A stretch of DNA of 64,000 bases from Parabacteroides chongii (GTDB lineage Bacteria > Bacteroidota > Bacteroidia > Bacteroidales > Tannerellaceae), in contig NZ_CP120849.1 of the NCBI RefSeq assembly GCF_029581355.1, forward strand, positions 5,798,501 to 5,862,500. The letters are read 5' to 3'. Shown piece by piece: positions 40,139-48,695 of this stretch. The position numbers and the translations under genes are program-made. The notes under the pieces were generated by a model. That model worked only from the letters and a program-made list of their open reading frames with translations, did no database searches and had not been told where the DNA came from. How positions within the stretch are numbered: position 1 is the stretch's first letter; the number at the start of each line of letters is the position of its first letter.

Positions 40139-42445
40139 ATGAAACTTTATAAACTCATCTTTCCGGTAGCCTGTTTCCTGTTAGCCGGAAACATAAGCAA
40201 CGCACAAATCATGCCTTGGGAAAACCGGACGGAAACAGACGAGTATTCACTTGCCTCCAATGAAAAGACAGAAATACGGGGCAAACTATACCTGGAAGAT
40301 GTACTTACCGGACGTTTGATCCAAACCAAAGGGGTCGGAGCCATGAACTGGATGAAAGACGGAGAACGGTACAGTCGCCTGGAGCAAAATAAAAAAGACG
40401 GCGGCATGGATGTGGTAGCCTACCGGGCCAAAGATAATACCCGTGAAGTGATTATCCCCTCCACCCTATTTATAAACCCATTAACCGGAAAACGTATTGG
40501 AATGGGTAGCCTCTCCTGGAGTAATAACAACGACAAGGTACTGATATTTAACAATACCAAACGGGTTTGGCGGTATAACACCCGTGGCGATTATTGGGTA
40601 CTCGACCTCACCGATAAAAGTCTTCGCCAATTGGGTAAAGGACTACCCGAATCGTCTATGATGTTCGCCAAGTTCTCCCCCGACGGAACTCGGGTAGCAT
40701 ACGTCTTTGAGAATAATATATATGTAGAAGATATCAATACCGGCAAAAGAACACAGTTAACCAGCGATGGAAGTCAAACAATCGTAAACGGCACGTTCGA
40801 CTGGGTATATGAAGAAGAATTCAGCTGCCGCGACGGTTTCCGCTGGAGTCCGGACGGTAAGTACATAGCCTACTGGCAAAGCGACACGGAAGGGACAGGT
40901 GTATTCGATATTATCAATAATATAGACTCCATCTATCCAACCATCCAGCATTTTCCCTATCCGAAAGCCGGTACTGCCAATTCTGCCGTAAAAGTAGGAT
41001 ACATCCCGGCTGAAGGAGGAACAACTACCTGGATCGATATCCCCGGAGATCCCCGCAACAATTACATCCCCCGCATGGATTTTATCCCGGAAAGCAATGA
41101 ACTGTTCATCCAGCAACTGAACCGGGAACAGAATACCAACAAAGTATGGATCGCCCGAATCGGCAGCGCCACACCGGAAAATATCTTTACCGACAAAGAT
41201 GCCGCATGGCTGGATACGAACGACAACATCCTGTGGCTGAAGAATAACCAATTTTTCACCTGGGAAAGTGAACGCAGCGGATGGCGTCATTTATATCGCA
41301 TTAGTCGTGACGGAAAAGAAATAGCACCCATTACCAAAGGTGATTTCGACTATATCCAACCGGTTGGAACCGATCTTCAAAAGGGACTGGTTTATTTTAT
41401 CGCTTCACCGGAAAACTATACCCAACGTTACCTGTACAGTGCTAACCTGTTCGGTAAAGGAGATGTGAAACGTCTGAGTCCGGAAAGCCAGCCGGGACAA
41501 CACCGCTATAACATGTCACCGACGGGAAAATGGGCGGTACACACCTACAGCAATTCAGTGACACCACCGATGATCGATATGGTATCATTCCCCAAAAACC
41601 AATCCGTCCGTATACTGGAAGACAATGCAAAGGCTAAAGAACAATATGAAGCTCTGGGATTGAATCCGAAAGAGTTTGTCAAAGTAAAATCAGGCGACCT
41701 GCTACTGGATGCCTGCATGATCAAACCTGTAGGCTTCGATCCGTCAAAGAAATATCCGGTAATCATCGAAGTCTATGGCGAACCGGCGGGATCGACCGTA
41801 CAGGACGTATGGAACGGCGGTGACCTTTGGAATCAATATATGACCAACCTGGGATATATCTATGTCAGCATCGAAAACCGTGGAGCGAATGCACCACGCG
41901 GGCGTGAATGGCGCAAATGTATCTATGGAGAAGTCGGCACATTCGCATCCGAAGATCAGGCACGCGGCATACAAGACCTGGGACGACAATATTCGTTTAT
42001 CGACCTGTCCCGCATCGGCATCAACGGATGGAGCGGCGGCGGCAGCCAGACCCTGAACTGCATGTTCCGTTATCCTGAAGTATTCCATACCGGTATTGCG
42101 ATCGCAGCTGTTGCCGACCAGCGTCTGTACGATACCGTTTATCAGGAACGTTACATGAATACGCCACAAAACAATCCGGAAGGCTATCGCAAAGGTTCGC
42201 CCATCACCTATGCCGATGGATTGAAAGGAAACTTACTGATGATACACGGCACCGGTGACGACAACGTACATTACCAAGCCTGCGAAATGGTAGTGAACGA
42301 ACTGGTCAAACACGGGAAGATATTCAGCCAGATCAGCTATCCGATGCGTAGCCACGGTATCTACGAACGCGAAGGTACGACACTGCATCTGCGGAAAAGT
42401 ATGGCTGATTACTGGTTAAAACATTTGCCTGCCGGAGGTAAATAA
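40139..42445 (+). CDS. Secreted dipeptidyl peptidase IV (S9B)
   Basis: 768 residues from the ATG at 40139 (MKLYKLIFPVACFLLAGNIS, a signal peptide). An ATG at 40073 lies in the upstream terminator area. The N-terminal eight-bladed propeller contains the conserved Glu pair in DWVYEEEFSCRDGFRWSPDG. The C-terminal hydrolase has the nucleophile in GWSGGGSQ, the Asp in GTGDDNVHYQ and the His in RSHGIYE. It removes Xaa-Pro dipeptides from peptides in the periplasm. The family is active in incretin and host-peptide cleavage in gut Bacteroidetes. It is followed after 35 bp by the mechanosensitive channel. Confidence 0.94.
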   Translation: MKLYKLIFPVACFLLAGNISNAQIMPWENRTETDEYSLASNEKTEIRGKLYLEDVLTGRLIQTKGVGAMNWMKDGERYSRLEQNKKDGGMDVVAYRAKDNTREVIIPSTLFINPLTGKRIGMGSLSWSNNNDKVLIFNNTKRVWRYNTRGDYWVLDLTDKSLRQLGKGLPESSMMFAKFSPDGTRVAYVFENNIYVEDINTGKRTQLTSDGSQTIVNGTFDWVYEEEFSCRDGFRWSPDGKYIAYWQSDTEGTGVFDIINNIDSIYPTIQHFPYPKAGTANSAVKVGYIPAEGGTTTWIDIPGDPRNNYIPRMDFIPESNELFIQQLNREQNTNKVWIARIGSATPENIFTDKDAAWLDTNDNILWLKNNQFFTWESERSGWRHLYRISRDGKEIAPITKGDFDYIQPVGTDLQKGLVYFIASPENYTQRYLYSANLFGKGDVKRLSPESQPGQHRYNMSPTGKWAVHTYSNSVTPPMIDMVSFPKNQSVRILEDNAKAKEQYEALGLNPKEFVKVKSGDLLLDACMIKPVGFDPSKKYPVIIEVYGEPAGSTVQDVWNGGDLWNQYMTNLGYIYVSIENRGANAPRGREWRKCIYGEVGTFASEDQARGIQDLGRQYSFIDLSRIGINGWSGGGSQTLNCMFRYPEVFHTGIAIAAVADQRLYDTVYQERYMNTPQNNPEGYRKGSPITYADGLKGNLLMIHGTGDDNVHYQACEMVVNELVKHGKIFSQISYPMRSHGIYEREGTTLHLRKSMADYWLKHLPAGGK

Positions 42446-42480
42446 AATACAATTAATTAAAAGTAGAGAGTAAAAGCGCT

Positions 42481-44337
42481 ATGAAACGTTTGGTGTTATG
42501 TTTTGCCGCCCTTGCGGTTATATTCCTTATGCCGGGTCGGGCTGCATCCCAGATCAGAGAAAAGGCCGAAGGATTACTGAATGCTGTTATTGCAGAGAAT
42601 AAGACAGATGAGATCCCAGCCGATTCTTTATCTATCCTGGCAGAAATGCATCGCAAAGATTCTATCAGGATGCAGGAGCTGGAACTTCAGTTACAGGAGA
42701 TGAAGCTAAATGAAATCATGCTCCGCTCCGAACGGGATGATGCGTTATACAAACATATCACAACCGATTCGCTGAAAAAAGAAGAGCAACGCCGCAGTAT
42801 CGATTCACTGAGGACACTGACACCCGGTGTTCCTCTTATTATCGACGGTGATACACTTCTTACTTTTTATGCCAAAAGAGGGGGTGTATCCGCCTATGAC
42901 CGGACAGAGAATGCCGTCAATATGATCCTGAAGATCGGCAAAGACCTCAGCCTGAAAAACGACTCCGTATATTTGTTCAGAAGCGAATACCAAACGGATA
43001 TCATGTATGGGGAAAAGGTGATACTAAGTGTCACTGACCAGGATGCTCTTTGGCTGAACACGGAAAGGGATGAACTAGCCAAAACATACCTGTTTGTCGT
43101 CAGTGATAAAATACAGTCACTGAAAAAAGAACATGGTATTCTCCAGGTTACCAAACGAGTTGCCTTGTTTATCCTGGTGCTGGTTGTCCAGTATCTCCTG
43201 TTCAAGCTGACCAACTATCTGTTCAGAAAACTACGCCGTCGTATCATCTGGCTGAAACAGAACAAACTCAAGTCCATCACCATACGGGATTACGAATTTC
43301 TGAATACCCATCGGCAAGGAAGGATACTTATATTCCTGAACAACATCCTTCGTTATATAGTATTGCTGATACAGCTCATGTTCAGTGTCCCGATGCTGTT
43401 TGCCATATTCCCGCAAACAGAGAATCTGGCAATGAGATTATTCACTTATATTATCGAACCGATCAAAATGGTTCTCAAATCTGTAGTTGAATATATTCCT
43501 AATCTGTTCATCATCATTGTCATTTATTACTGCGTAAAATATATCATTAAGGGTATTCAGTATATAGCGAATGAGATCGAAAGCGAGAAACTGAAAATCA
43601 CCGGATTCTATCCGGACTGGGCACAGCCCTCTTTCAATATTATACGTTTCCTGCTGTATGCGTTTATGATCGCCATGATCTATCCCTATCTGCCGGGGTC
43701 TGACTCAGGCGTATTCCAGGGTATTTCAGTCTTTGTCGGACTGATCGTTTCTTTGGGATCAAGTACGGTTATCGGAAATATCATCGCAGGTCTGGTCATT
43801 ACTTATATGCGTCCGTTCAAACTGGGTGACCGCATCAAGTTAAACGAGACAACAGGGAATGTGATTGAAAAAACACCGTTCGTCACCCGTATCCGCACAC
43901 CGAAGAATGAAGTGGTTACCATTCCGAACTCATTCATCATGTCGTCACATACAGTCAATTACAGCGCGTCCGCCCGTCAGTTCGGCCTGATCATTCACTC
44001 GACCGTCAGTATCGGATATGATGTTCCCTGGCGCCAGGTCCACCAATTACTGATCGATGCGGCACGTTCCACTCCGGGTGTTATGCCACATCCGAAACCT
44101 TTCGTTCTGGAAACGGAATTGCAGGACTATTATCCCTGCTATCAAATAAATGCCTATATAAAGGAGGCTGATCAATTATCGCAGATATATTCCGATCTGC
44201 ATCAGAACATACAGGATATATTCAATGAAGCGGGCATAGAGATCATGTCGCCTCATTATTATGCAGAACGTGACGGAAGTGCCATCACGATTCCTTCTGA
44301 GTATCAGAAGAAGCCGGACAGCCCGGATAAAAAATAA
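42481..44337 (+). CDS. MscS family mechanosensitive ion channel
   Basis: 618 residues with a signal peptide and a long, charged periplasmic N-terminal part with coiled-coil tendency (residues 40-110). About five membrane helices lead to the pore helix VGLIVSLGSSTVIGNIIAGL. The beta domain reads RPFKLGDRIKLNETTGNVIE and VTIPNSFIMSSHTVNYS, both MscS hallmarks. It opens on membrane tension to release solutes during osmotic downshock. It resembles the larger MscK/YbdG type more than minimal MscS. It lies 35 bp after DPP IV on the same strand, and a terminator follows. Confidence 0.92.
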   Translation: MKRLVLCFAALAVIFLMPGRAASQIREKAEGLLNAVIAENKTDEIPADSLSILAEMHRKDSIRMQELELQLQEMKLNEIMLRSERDDALYKHITTDSLKKEEQRRSIDSLRTLTPGVPLIIDGDTLLTFYAKRGGVSAYDRTENAVNMILKIGKDLSLKNDSVYLFRSEYQTDIMYGEKVILSVTDQDALWLNTERDELAKTYLFVVSDKIQSLKKEHGILQVTKRVALFILVLVVQYLLFKLTNYLFRKLRRRIIWLKQNKLKSITIRDYEFLNTHRQGRILIFLNNILRYIVLLIQLMFSVPMLFAIFPQTENLAMRLFTYIIEPIKMVLKSVVEYIPNLFIIIVIYYCVKYIIKGIQYIANEIESEKLKITGFYPDWAQPSFNIIRFLLYAFMIAMIYPYLPGSDSGVFQGISVFVGLIVSLGSSTVIGNIIAGLVITYMRPFKLGDRIKLNETTGNVIEKTPFVTRIRTPKNEVVTIPNSFIMSSHTVNYSASARQFGLIIHSTVSIGYDVPWRQVHQLLIDAARSTPGVMPHPKPFVLETELQDYYPCYQINAYIKEADQLSQIYSDLHQNIQDIFNEAGIEIMSPHYYAERDGSAITIPSEYQKKPDSPDKK

Positions 44338-44360
44338 GAAACAGCCTGTCATATAGTTAA

Positions 44361-44399
44361 AAAAGTCCTCCTGCAAAACAAAATGCAGGGGGACTTTTG
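44361..44399 (+). terminator. Intrinsic terminator after the MscS gene
   Basis: AAAAGTCCTCCTGCA pairs with TGCAGGGGGACTTTT (one G-T pair) around an 8-base loop and ends in Ts. Confidence 0.85.
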
Positions 44400-44439
44400 T
44401 TATAACGGCAAAGTCACTAATAAATAAAAACGCAGAATA

Positions 44440-44997
44440 ATGAAAAAGTATTTTATCGCAGTAGCAGCTCTGGCTTTATTAGCTGCATGTAGCGGGAAGA
44501 AAACAACCGAACCCGCTTTAATAGAAGAAGAAAGCGTAACAGTAGCTGAAGCGGTACCTGATGCACCGGCTTTACCTGAAATAACAGGGAAAACAACCAA
44601 GCCTGTGAATATGCGTGATTCGCTGAAGGTTGACCCTAAAAAAGGAACTGTTATCCAAAAAAAATACAAGGGTACATTCCCGGCAGCAGATGGCCCCGGC
44701 ATCGTTTATGACCTGACTTTGTTCTATCAGCAGGATAGCGACGACGGTGTTTACGAAATGGATGCCACTTACCTGGAAGCCGAAAACGGACAGGACAAGA
44801 CATTCTCTTCTACCGGTAAACGCCAGGTAAAACATGGCACACCGAACGATTCAGAAGCTGTTGTTTATGAATTGATCCCCAGCGACGGAAGTATGACATT
44901 CTATTTCCAGGCAGAGGGCGACAGTCTGACACTATTGAATCAGGAATTGCAAAAAGCAGCATCCGATCTGAATTATACCCTGATATTAGTTCCGTAA
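44440..44997 (+). CDS. NlpE-like lipoprotein
   Basis: 185 residues with lipobox LAACS (Cys17) after MKKYFIAVAALALL. The C-terminal 110 residues fit the NlpE N-terminal barrel: KYKGTFPAADGPGIVYDLTL, then DDGVYEMDATYLE and VVYELIPSDGSMTFYFQAEG. The CxxC copper/redox motif of E. coli NlpE is missing; the only cysteine is the lipidated one. It may sense envelope stress or lipoprotein traffic, but the signalling partner is unknown. The linker after the lipid anchor is rich in Glu, Ala and Pro. It is a single gene between two terminators. Confidence 0.82.
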   Translation: MKKYFIAVAALALLAACSGKKTTEPALIEEESVTVAEAVPDAPALPEITGKTTKPVNMRDSLKVDPKKGTVIQKKYKGTFPAADGPGIVYDLTLFYQQDSDDGVYEMDATYLEAENGQDKTFSSTGKRQVKHGTPNDSEAVVYELIPSDGSMTFYFQAEGDSLTLLNQELQKAASDLNYTLILVP

Positions 44998-45036
44998 ATA
45001 AGCAGATCTTTAAATAAGCACATCTTTGTATAAATA

Positions 45037-45077
45037 GAAAAGAGGCGCCCCAACTCCTACCGGGAACGCCTCTTTTC
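45037..45077. terminator. Bidirectional intrinsic terminator
   Basis: GAAAAGAGGCG pairs with CGCCTCTTTTC between the convergent NlpE-like and C1 peptidase genes. A and T tracts on both sides serve both directions. Confidence 0.85.
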
Positions 45078-45097
45078 ACATTTTATGATACAAATAA

Positions 45098-46312
45098 TTA
45101 CTTGATACCTAATTTAGATTTAATAGCTTTAGGCAGTGCATCTTTGTGAACAACAATATTCATCGTTTTGTAACGTACGAATGCTTTTGAAGCATACCAA
45201 ATACCGTTATATTTATTAGATGTCCCCCAAGAGTTTTTCACCATGTAATATTCGTTTCCTTCCTGATCTTTGGCAATACCGTAGATCTGCATGCCATGGT
45301 CGTCGGTAGTTTCCCAATTATCGTAAGCCAACTGGCGTTCTGCCTGCGTACACCATTTCTGCGGTTGCGGTTTCGTATTCAATTTCTTTTCTTCCGGTTT
45401 CATCTTCAACCAATGAGCCATGTCCGATCCGCTCAGTTCCTGTACCTTTTCGTTGTCAGGCATAACAGCTACACCGTCGCGGGTAAAGCCGGACTCACTT
45501 ACGTCGGATCCCCAGGCAATCGTATAACCTGTATTGATCGCATTGTCGAACACTTCCATGAACTCGTCGATCGGCAGGTTGTAAGACAATGCGTGACGCC
45601 AGTTATCCTGGATTTCCAGCGAAAACTGCGTATAGAACGGATGATGCGTATAAGAAGTCAACGATACATAATCCGACGGTTTTAATCCTGTAGATTCATA
45701 GAATGACTTCGGAGTGTATTCCTTTCCCTTATAAGTAAACTTTTCCGGAGCTTTTCCCAGATAGATTTCATGTACGGCAGCTACAGCCTTTTTCCACAAC
45801 AGGTTGTAATTCTCGTCATACTGGAATTTTTTTACTTTACCGCCGGCCATAGCACCTACCATAGCATCTGTGAGGGCAGACAACTCTCCATGGTTACTCA
45901 ATGTATCGCTATACATCACCCCGGGGCGCATTTCTTCTTCCGGCACCAAACCGAAAGCTTCCATTCCGTAAATCACATCATAGAAAGACCCACCCTGCGA
46001 GAATGAAGCATCACCATGAGTACGGACAGCCATATCGGCACGATCCTGATAAGTGTGGTAAACGGTAAACATCTCTGAAAGATCATATTCTCCCTTTCCC
46101 ATACGAAGCAATTCCGATTCCAGGAAAGCCATGGTAGAGTAGCACCAGCAAGTACCTGCCCGGTTCTGATTCTTAATGGATGTAATCGGGTTTTCCTTTA
46201 CGGTCGTAAAAATGAAACCTTCTTCTTTTTCTCCTTCTTTTTCTTGTGCTCCGACATTTGTTGTAGAGAACGCACAAGCCAGCATCAGGCTGGCAGCAAT
46301 AAGTTTCTTCAT
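45098..46312 (-). CDS. Secreted C1 family (bleomycin hydrolase/PepC-like) cysteine peptidase
   Basis: 404 residues with a signal peptide ending near GAQEK. The active-site Gln and Cys are in NQNRAGTCWCYSTMAFLESE. The His lies in TTDDHGMQIYGIAKDQ, and the Asn in VKNSWGTSNKYNGIW. This is the C1B order of bleomycin hydrolase, although the cytoplasmic members have no signal. It is likely a periplasmic aminopeptidase acting on peptides, complementing the nearby DPP IV. It faces proC divergently and has its own -7 box. Confidence 0.9.
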   Translation of the reverse strand: MKKLIAASLMLACAFSTTNVGAQEKEGEKEEGFIFTTVKENPITSIKNQNRAGTCWCYSTMAFLESELLRMGKGEYDLSEMFTVYHTYQDRADMAVRTHGDASFSQGGSFYDVIYGMEAFGLVPEEEMRPGVMYSDTLSNHGELSALTDAMVGAMAGGKVKKFQYDENYNLLWKKAVAAVHEIYLGKAPEKFTYKGKEYTPKSFYESTGLKPSDYVSLTSYTHHPFYTQFSLEIQDNWRHALSYNLPIDEFMEVFDNAINTGYTIAWGSDVSESGFTRDGVAVMPDNEKVQELSGSDMAHWLKMKPEEKKLNTKPQPQKWCTQAERQLAYDNWETTDDHGMQIYGIAKDQEGNEYYMVKNSWGTSNKYNGIWYASKAFVRYKTMNIVVHKDALPKAIKSKLGIK

Positions 46313-46352
46313 CTTTTGTTTTCGATTATATTAGCAATTATACATTTTGAGG

Positions 46353-46360
46353 CAAATGTA
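46353..46360 (-). promoter_or_regulatory. -7 box of the C1 peptidase gene
   Basis: The minus strand reads TACATTTG, 40 bp before the ATG, matching TAnnTTTG. Confidence 0.5.
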
Positions 46361-46382
46361 CGGGTTTTATTCCTTTTTTCCA

Positions 46383-46390
46383 TACTTTTG
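46383..46390 (+). promoter_or_regulatory. -7 box of proC
   Basis: TACTTTTG matches TAnnTTTG, 36 bp upstream of the ATG. It lies back to back with the peptidase promoter. Confidence 0.6.
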
Positions 46391-46426
46391 CAACTCATGA
46401 TTTTACAATTATAAATAAACGGAGAC

Positions 46427-47230
46427 ATGAAAATAACTATTATCGGAGCCGGAAATATCGGTGGTGCTATTGCCCGGGGACTGGCAAAAGGAAATATGTT
46501 CAAAGCATCGGATATCACCTGTACGGCACAGTCGCAAGCAACATTGGATAAGATCAAAGCTGCCAATCCTGATTTTGTCGTATTATCCGACAACATCGAA
46601 GCCGTGAAAGGAGCCGACATCATTGTCATAGCAGTAAAGCCCTGGCGGGTGGAAGAAATTATCGACCAGATAAAAGGCGTACTCGATTCCGACAAACAGA
46701 TCATTGTTTCAGTAGCTGCAGGAATCACTTTCGAGACACTGAATGCCTATCTTACGAAGAAAACCAGTTACGAAGACTGGGTGACACCGGCGCTTTTCCG
46801 CATCATGCCCAATACGGCTATCGAAGTATTGAGCAGCATGACCTTTGTCTCTGCACACAATGCATCGAAAGAGCAATGTGACCTGATCATCAATATATTT
46901 AATGAACTGGGAAATGCCATGCTGGTGGAAGAACGTCTGATGGGTGCCGGAACAGCGTTGGCTTCCAGTGGTATTGCTTTTGCCCTCCGCTATATCCGTG
47001 CTGCGATCGAAGGCGGTGTAGAACTCGGCTTCTACCCGAAACAGGCACAGGAGATCGTTGTTCACACGGTAAAAGGGGCTACGGACCTGTTACTGGAGAA
47101 TAAAAGTAATCCCGAAATGGAAATAGATAAAGTGACTACTCCGGGCGGCATTACGATCAAAGGTTTAAATGAAATGGAAATGTCCGGCTTCACCTCATCT
47201 GTGATCAAAGGATTGAAAGCAAGCAAGTAA
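46427..47230 (+). CDS. proC: Pyrroline-5-carboxylate reductase
   Basis: 267 residues. The NAD(P)-binding loop is IIGAGNIGGAIARGLAKG, followed by VIAVKPWRVEEI. The C-terminal signature is TTPGGITIKGLNEMEMSGF, typical of ProC dimers. It reduces P5C to proline in the cytoplasm. Its stop faces the proline-catabolic pair across palindrome array C, so proline synthesis and degradation genes lie end to end. Confidence 0.95.
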   Translation: MKITIIGAGNIGGAIARGLAKGNMFKASDITCTAQSQATLDKIKAANPDFVVLSDNIEAVKGADIIVIAVKPWRVEEIIDQIKGVLDSDKQIIVSVAAGITFETLNAYLTKKTSYEDWVTPALFRIMPNTAIEVLSSMTFVSAHNASKEQCDLIINIFNELGNAMLVEERLMGAGTALASSGIAFALRYIRAAIEGGVELGFYPKQAQEIVVHTVKGATDLLLENKSNPEMEIDKVTTPGGITIKGLNEMEMSGFTSSVIKGLKASK

Positions 47231-47256
47231 ATTCCGTACAACATACTTTCAAAAAA

Positions 47257-47348
47257 GTGTTTCACCCTAATGGAACAACTGTTTCTTCCTAATGGAACAA
47301 CTGTTTCTTCCCAATGAAACAACTGTTTCACTAGGGTGAAACACTTTT
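47257..47348. repeat. Array C: four GTTTC/GAAAC units at 22-bp spacing
   Basis: GTTTC units start at 47259, 47281, 47303 and 47325, exactly 22 bp apart. Units two and three read GTTTCTTCCTAATGGAACAA and GTTTCTTCCCAATGAAACAA. The outer halves (AGTGTTTCACCCTA and TAGGGTGAAACACT) are inverted copies, so the whole array can fold as one stem. It lies between the convergent proC and proline dehydrogenase genes. Confidence 0.85.
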
Positions 47349-47412
47349 AGCAACATAGCAACCGTTTAATCCATCAATAAATTTATCAGCCTTTCCTAGT
47401 TATGACGGCTGA

Positions 47413-48588
47413 TTATTGTTTTACTTTTTTACGGCGATTCAACTCAGACTGCAACATTTTCAGTTCACGACTGGTCTGTCCGGCTACCGACGTATTTTCT
47501 TCTGCCCGGCGGATCAGGTAAGGCAAAACTTCCCTTACCGCTGCATAAGGTACATATTTCGTCACGTTATATCCTTCATGTGCCAGATTGAATGAGATAT
47601 TATCACTCATTCCCAACAACTGGGCAAAAAAGATACGCGAATCATTCCTGTCAAGCCCCTTTTCATCTATCAGTTTTGCCAATTTATAATTACTCTCCTC
47701 ATTATGTGTCCCCATAAACATTTCCATATGATCCAAATGATCCATAGTAAACCGCACGGCTGCATCAAAATTCTCATCCGTTGCCTTTTTATCTTTACAG
47801 ATCGGATCGGGATAGCCTAAAGCAGCTGCACGTGCACGTTCGGCTTCCATATAAGCACCCCTCACAAACTTGACTCCGGCAATATACCCTTTTTCCGTGG
47901 CATCATCCAGGATACGGCGCAGATAAGGCATACGGTCGTGGCGGTACATTTGCAAAGTGGCAAATACGATCGCCCGCTTTTTATTGAATTTCCGCATCGC
48001 TTCATCAGTCAGTTCATCCAGGGCATCCTGGAAACAGTAATCCTCTGCATCGACGATCAAACGGACATCATTCTCATACGCCTGCTGGCAAAAAGCCATG
48101 AAACGTTCTTTGAATTTACGAAATTCCACCACCTCCTCGATAGTCAGTTCGCTGCGTTTTTCGGAAGCCTTTGCCAGTAATTCATCCGTTATAATAGTAG
48201 AAGGTTTGAATACGGCATAAGCCAAGTTGTCGTTTCCCTTGGCAAAGTCGATCGAACGTATCGTCTCTTCAAAGGTAGCCTGAATCCCCTCGGGAGTCTG
48301 TTCACCCTCGGCAGAGAAATCGAGCGTAGAACGCACATTGAACTTGCGAAGATGGTCAATAGCCTTCGTACAATCCTGCAAGGTCTCACCACCGACAAAC
48401 TGTTTATACAAGGTTGGCTTTACTGCCCACGCAAGGGGAAAATGAATTTTTAAGGCGATATTACTAGCGAAGCTGGCACATTTTACCAACCACGGATATT
48501 TGATTGTGTTGAATAGTAAGTAAGCGTTTTTCAGTTCAGACTGCGATTTGGATGAAAATGCAATCTCGGTATTATTAAAGTCTAACAT
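47413..48588 (-). CDS. Proline dehydrogenase
   Basis: 391 residues, a single FAD-binding TIM barrel. Conserved parts are VDAEDYCFQDALDELTDEAM, TLQMYRHDRMPYLRRILD, AGVKFVRGAYMEAERARA and the C-terminal YVPYAAVREVLPYLIRRAEEN with the substrate arginines. It oxidises proline to P5C and passes electrons to the quinone pool. It corresponds to the PRODH half of PutA, kept as a separate gene. It follows pruA by 107 bp, with an A+T-rich inverted repeat between. Confidence 0.93.
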   Translation of the reverse strand: MLDFNNTEIAFSSKSQSELKNAYLLFNTIKYPWLVKCASFASNIALKIHFPLAWAVKPTLYKQFVGGETLQDCTKAIDHLRKFNVRSTLDFSAEGEQTPEGIQATFEETIRSIDFAKGNDNLAYAVFKPSTIITDELLAKASEKRSELTIEEVVEFRKFKERFMAFCQQAYENDVRLIVDAEDYCFQDALDELTDEAMRKFNKKRAIVFATLQMYRHDRMPYLRRILDDATEKGYIAGVKFVRGAYMEAERARAAALGYPDPICKDKKATDENFDAAVRFTMDHLDHMEMFMGTHNEESNYKLAKLIDEKGLDRNDSRIFFAQLLGMSDNISFNLAHEGYNVTKYVPYAAVREVLPYLIRRAEENTSVAGQTSRELKMLQSELNRRKKVKQ

Positions 48589-48600
48589 AGTATTTGAGTT

Positions 48601-48691
48601 AATTGAAATTTGAGAATTGAAAATTGAAAATTAAGAACCGGGATTAGTATTTCTTCTAATTATCCATTCTCAATTTTCAATTTTCAATTTG
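48601..48691. repeat. A+T-rich inverted repeat of TTGAAAA units (copy 4)
   Basis: Left arm 48601-48634 contains GAATTGAAAATTGAAAATTA; right arm 48657-48691 contains TCTCAATTTTCAATTTTCAA. It lies inside the likely pruA-proline dehydrogenase operon. Confidence 0.85.
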
Positions 48692-48695
48692 TAAA

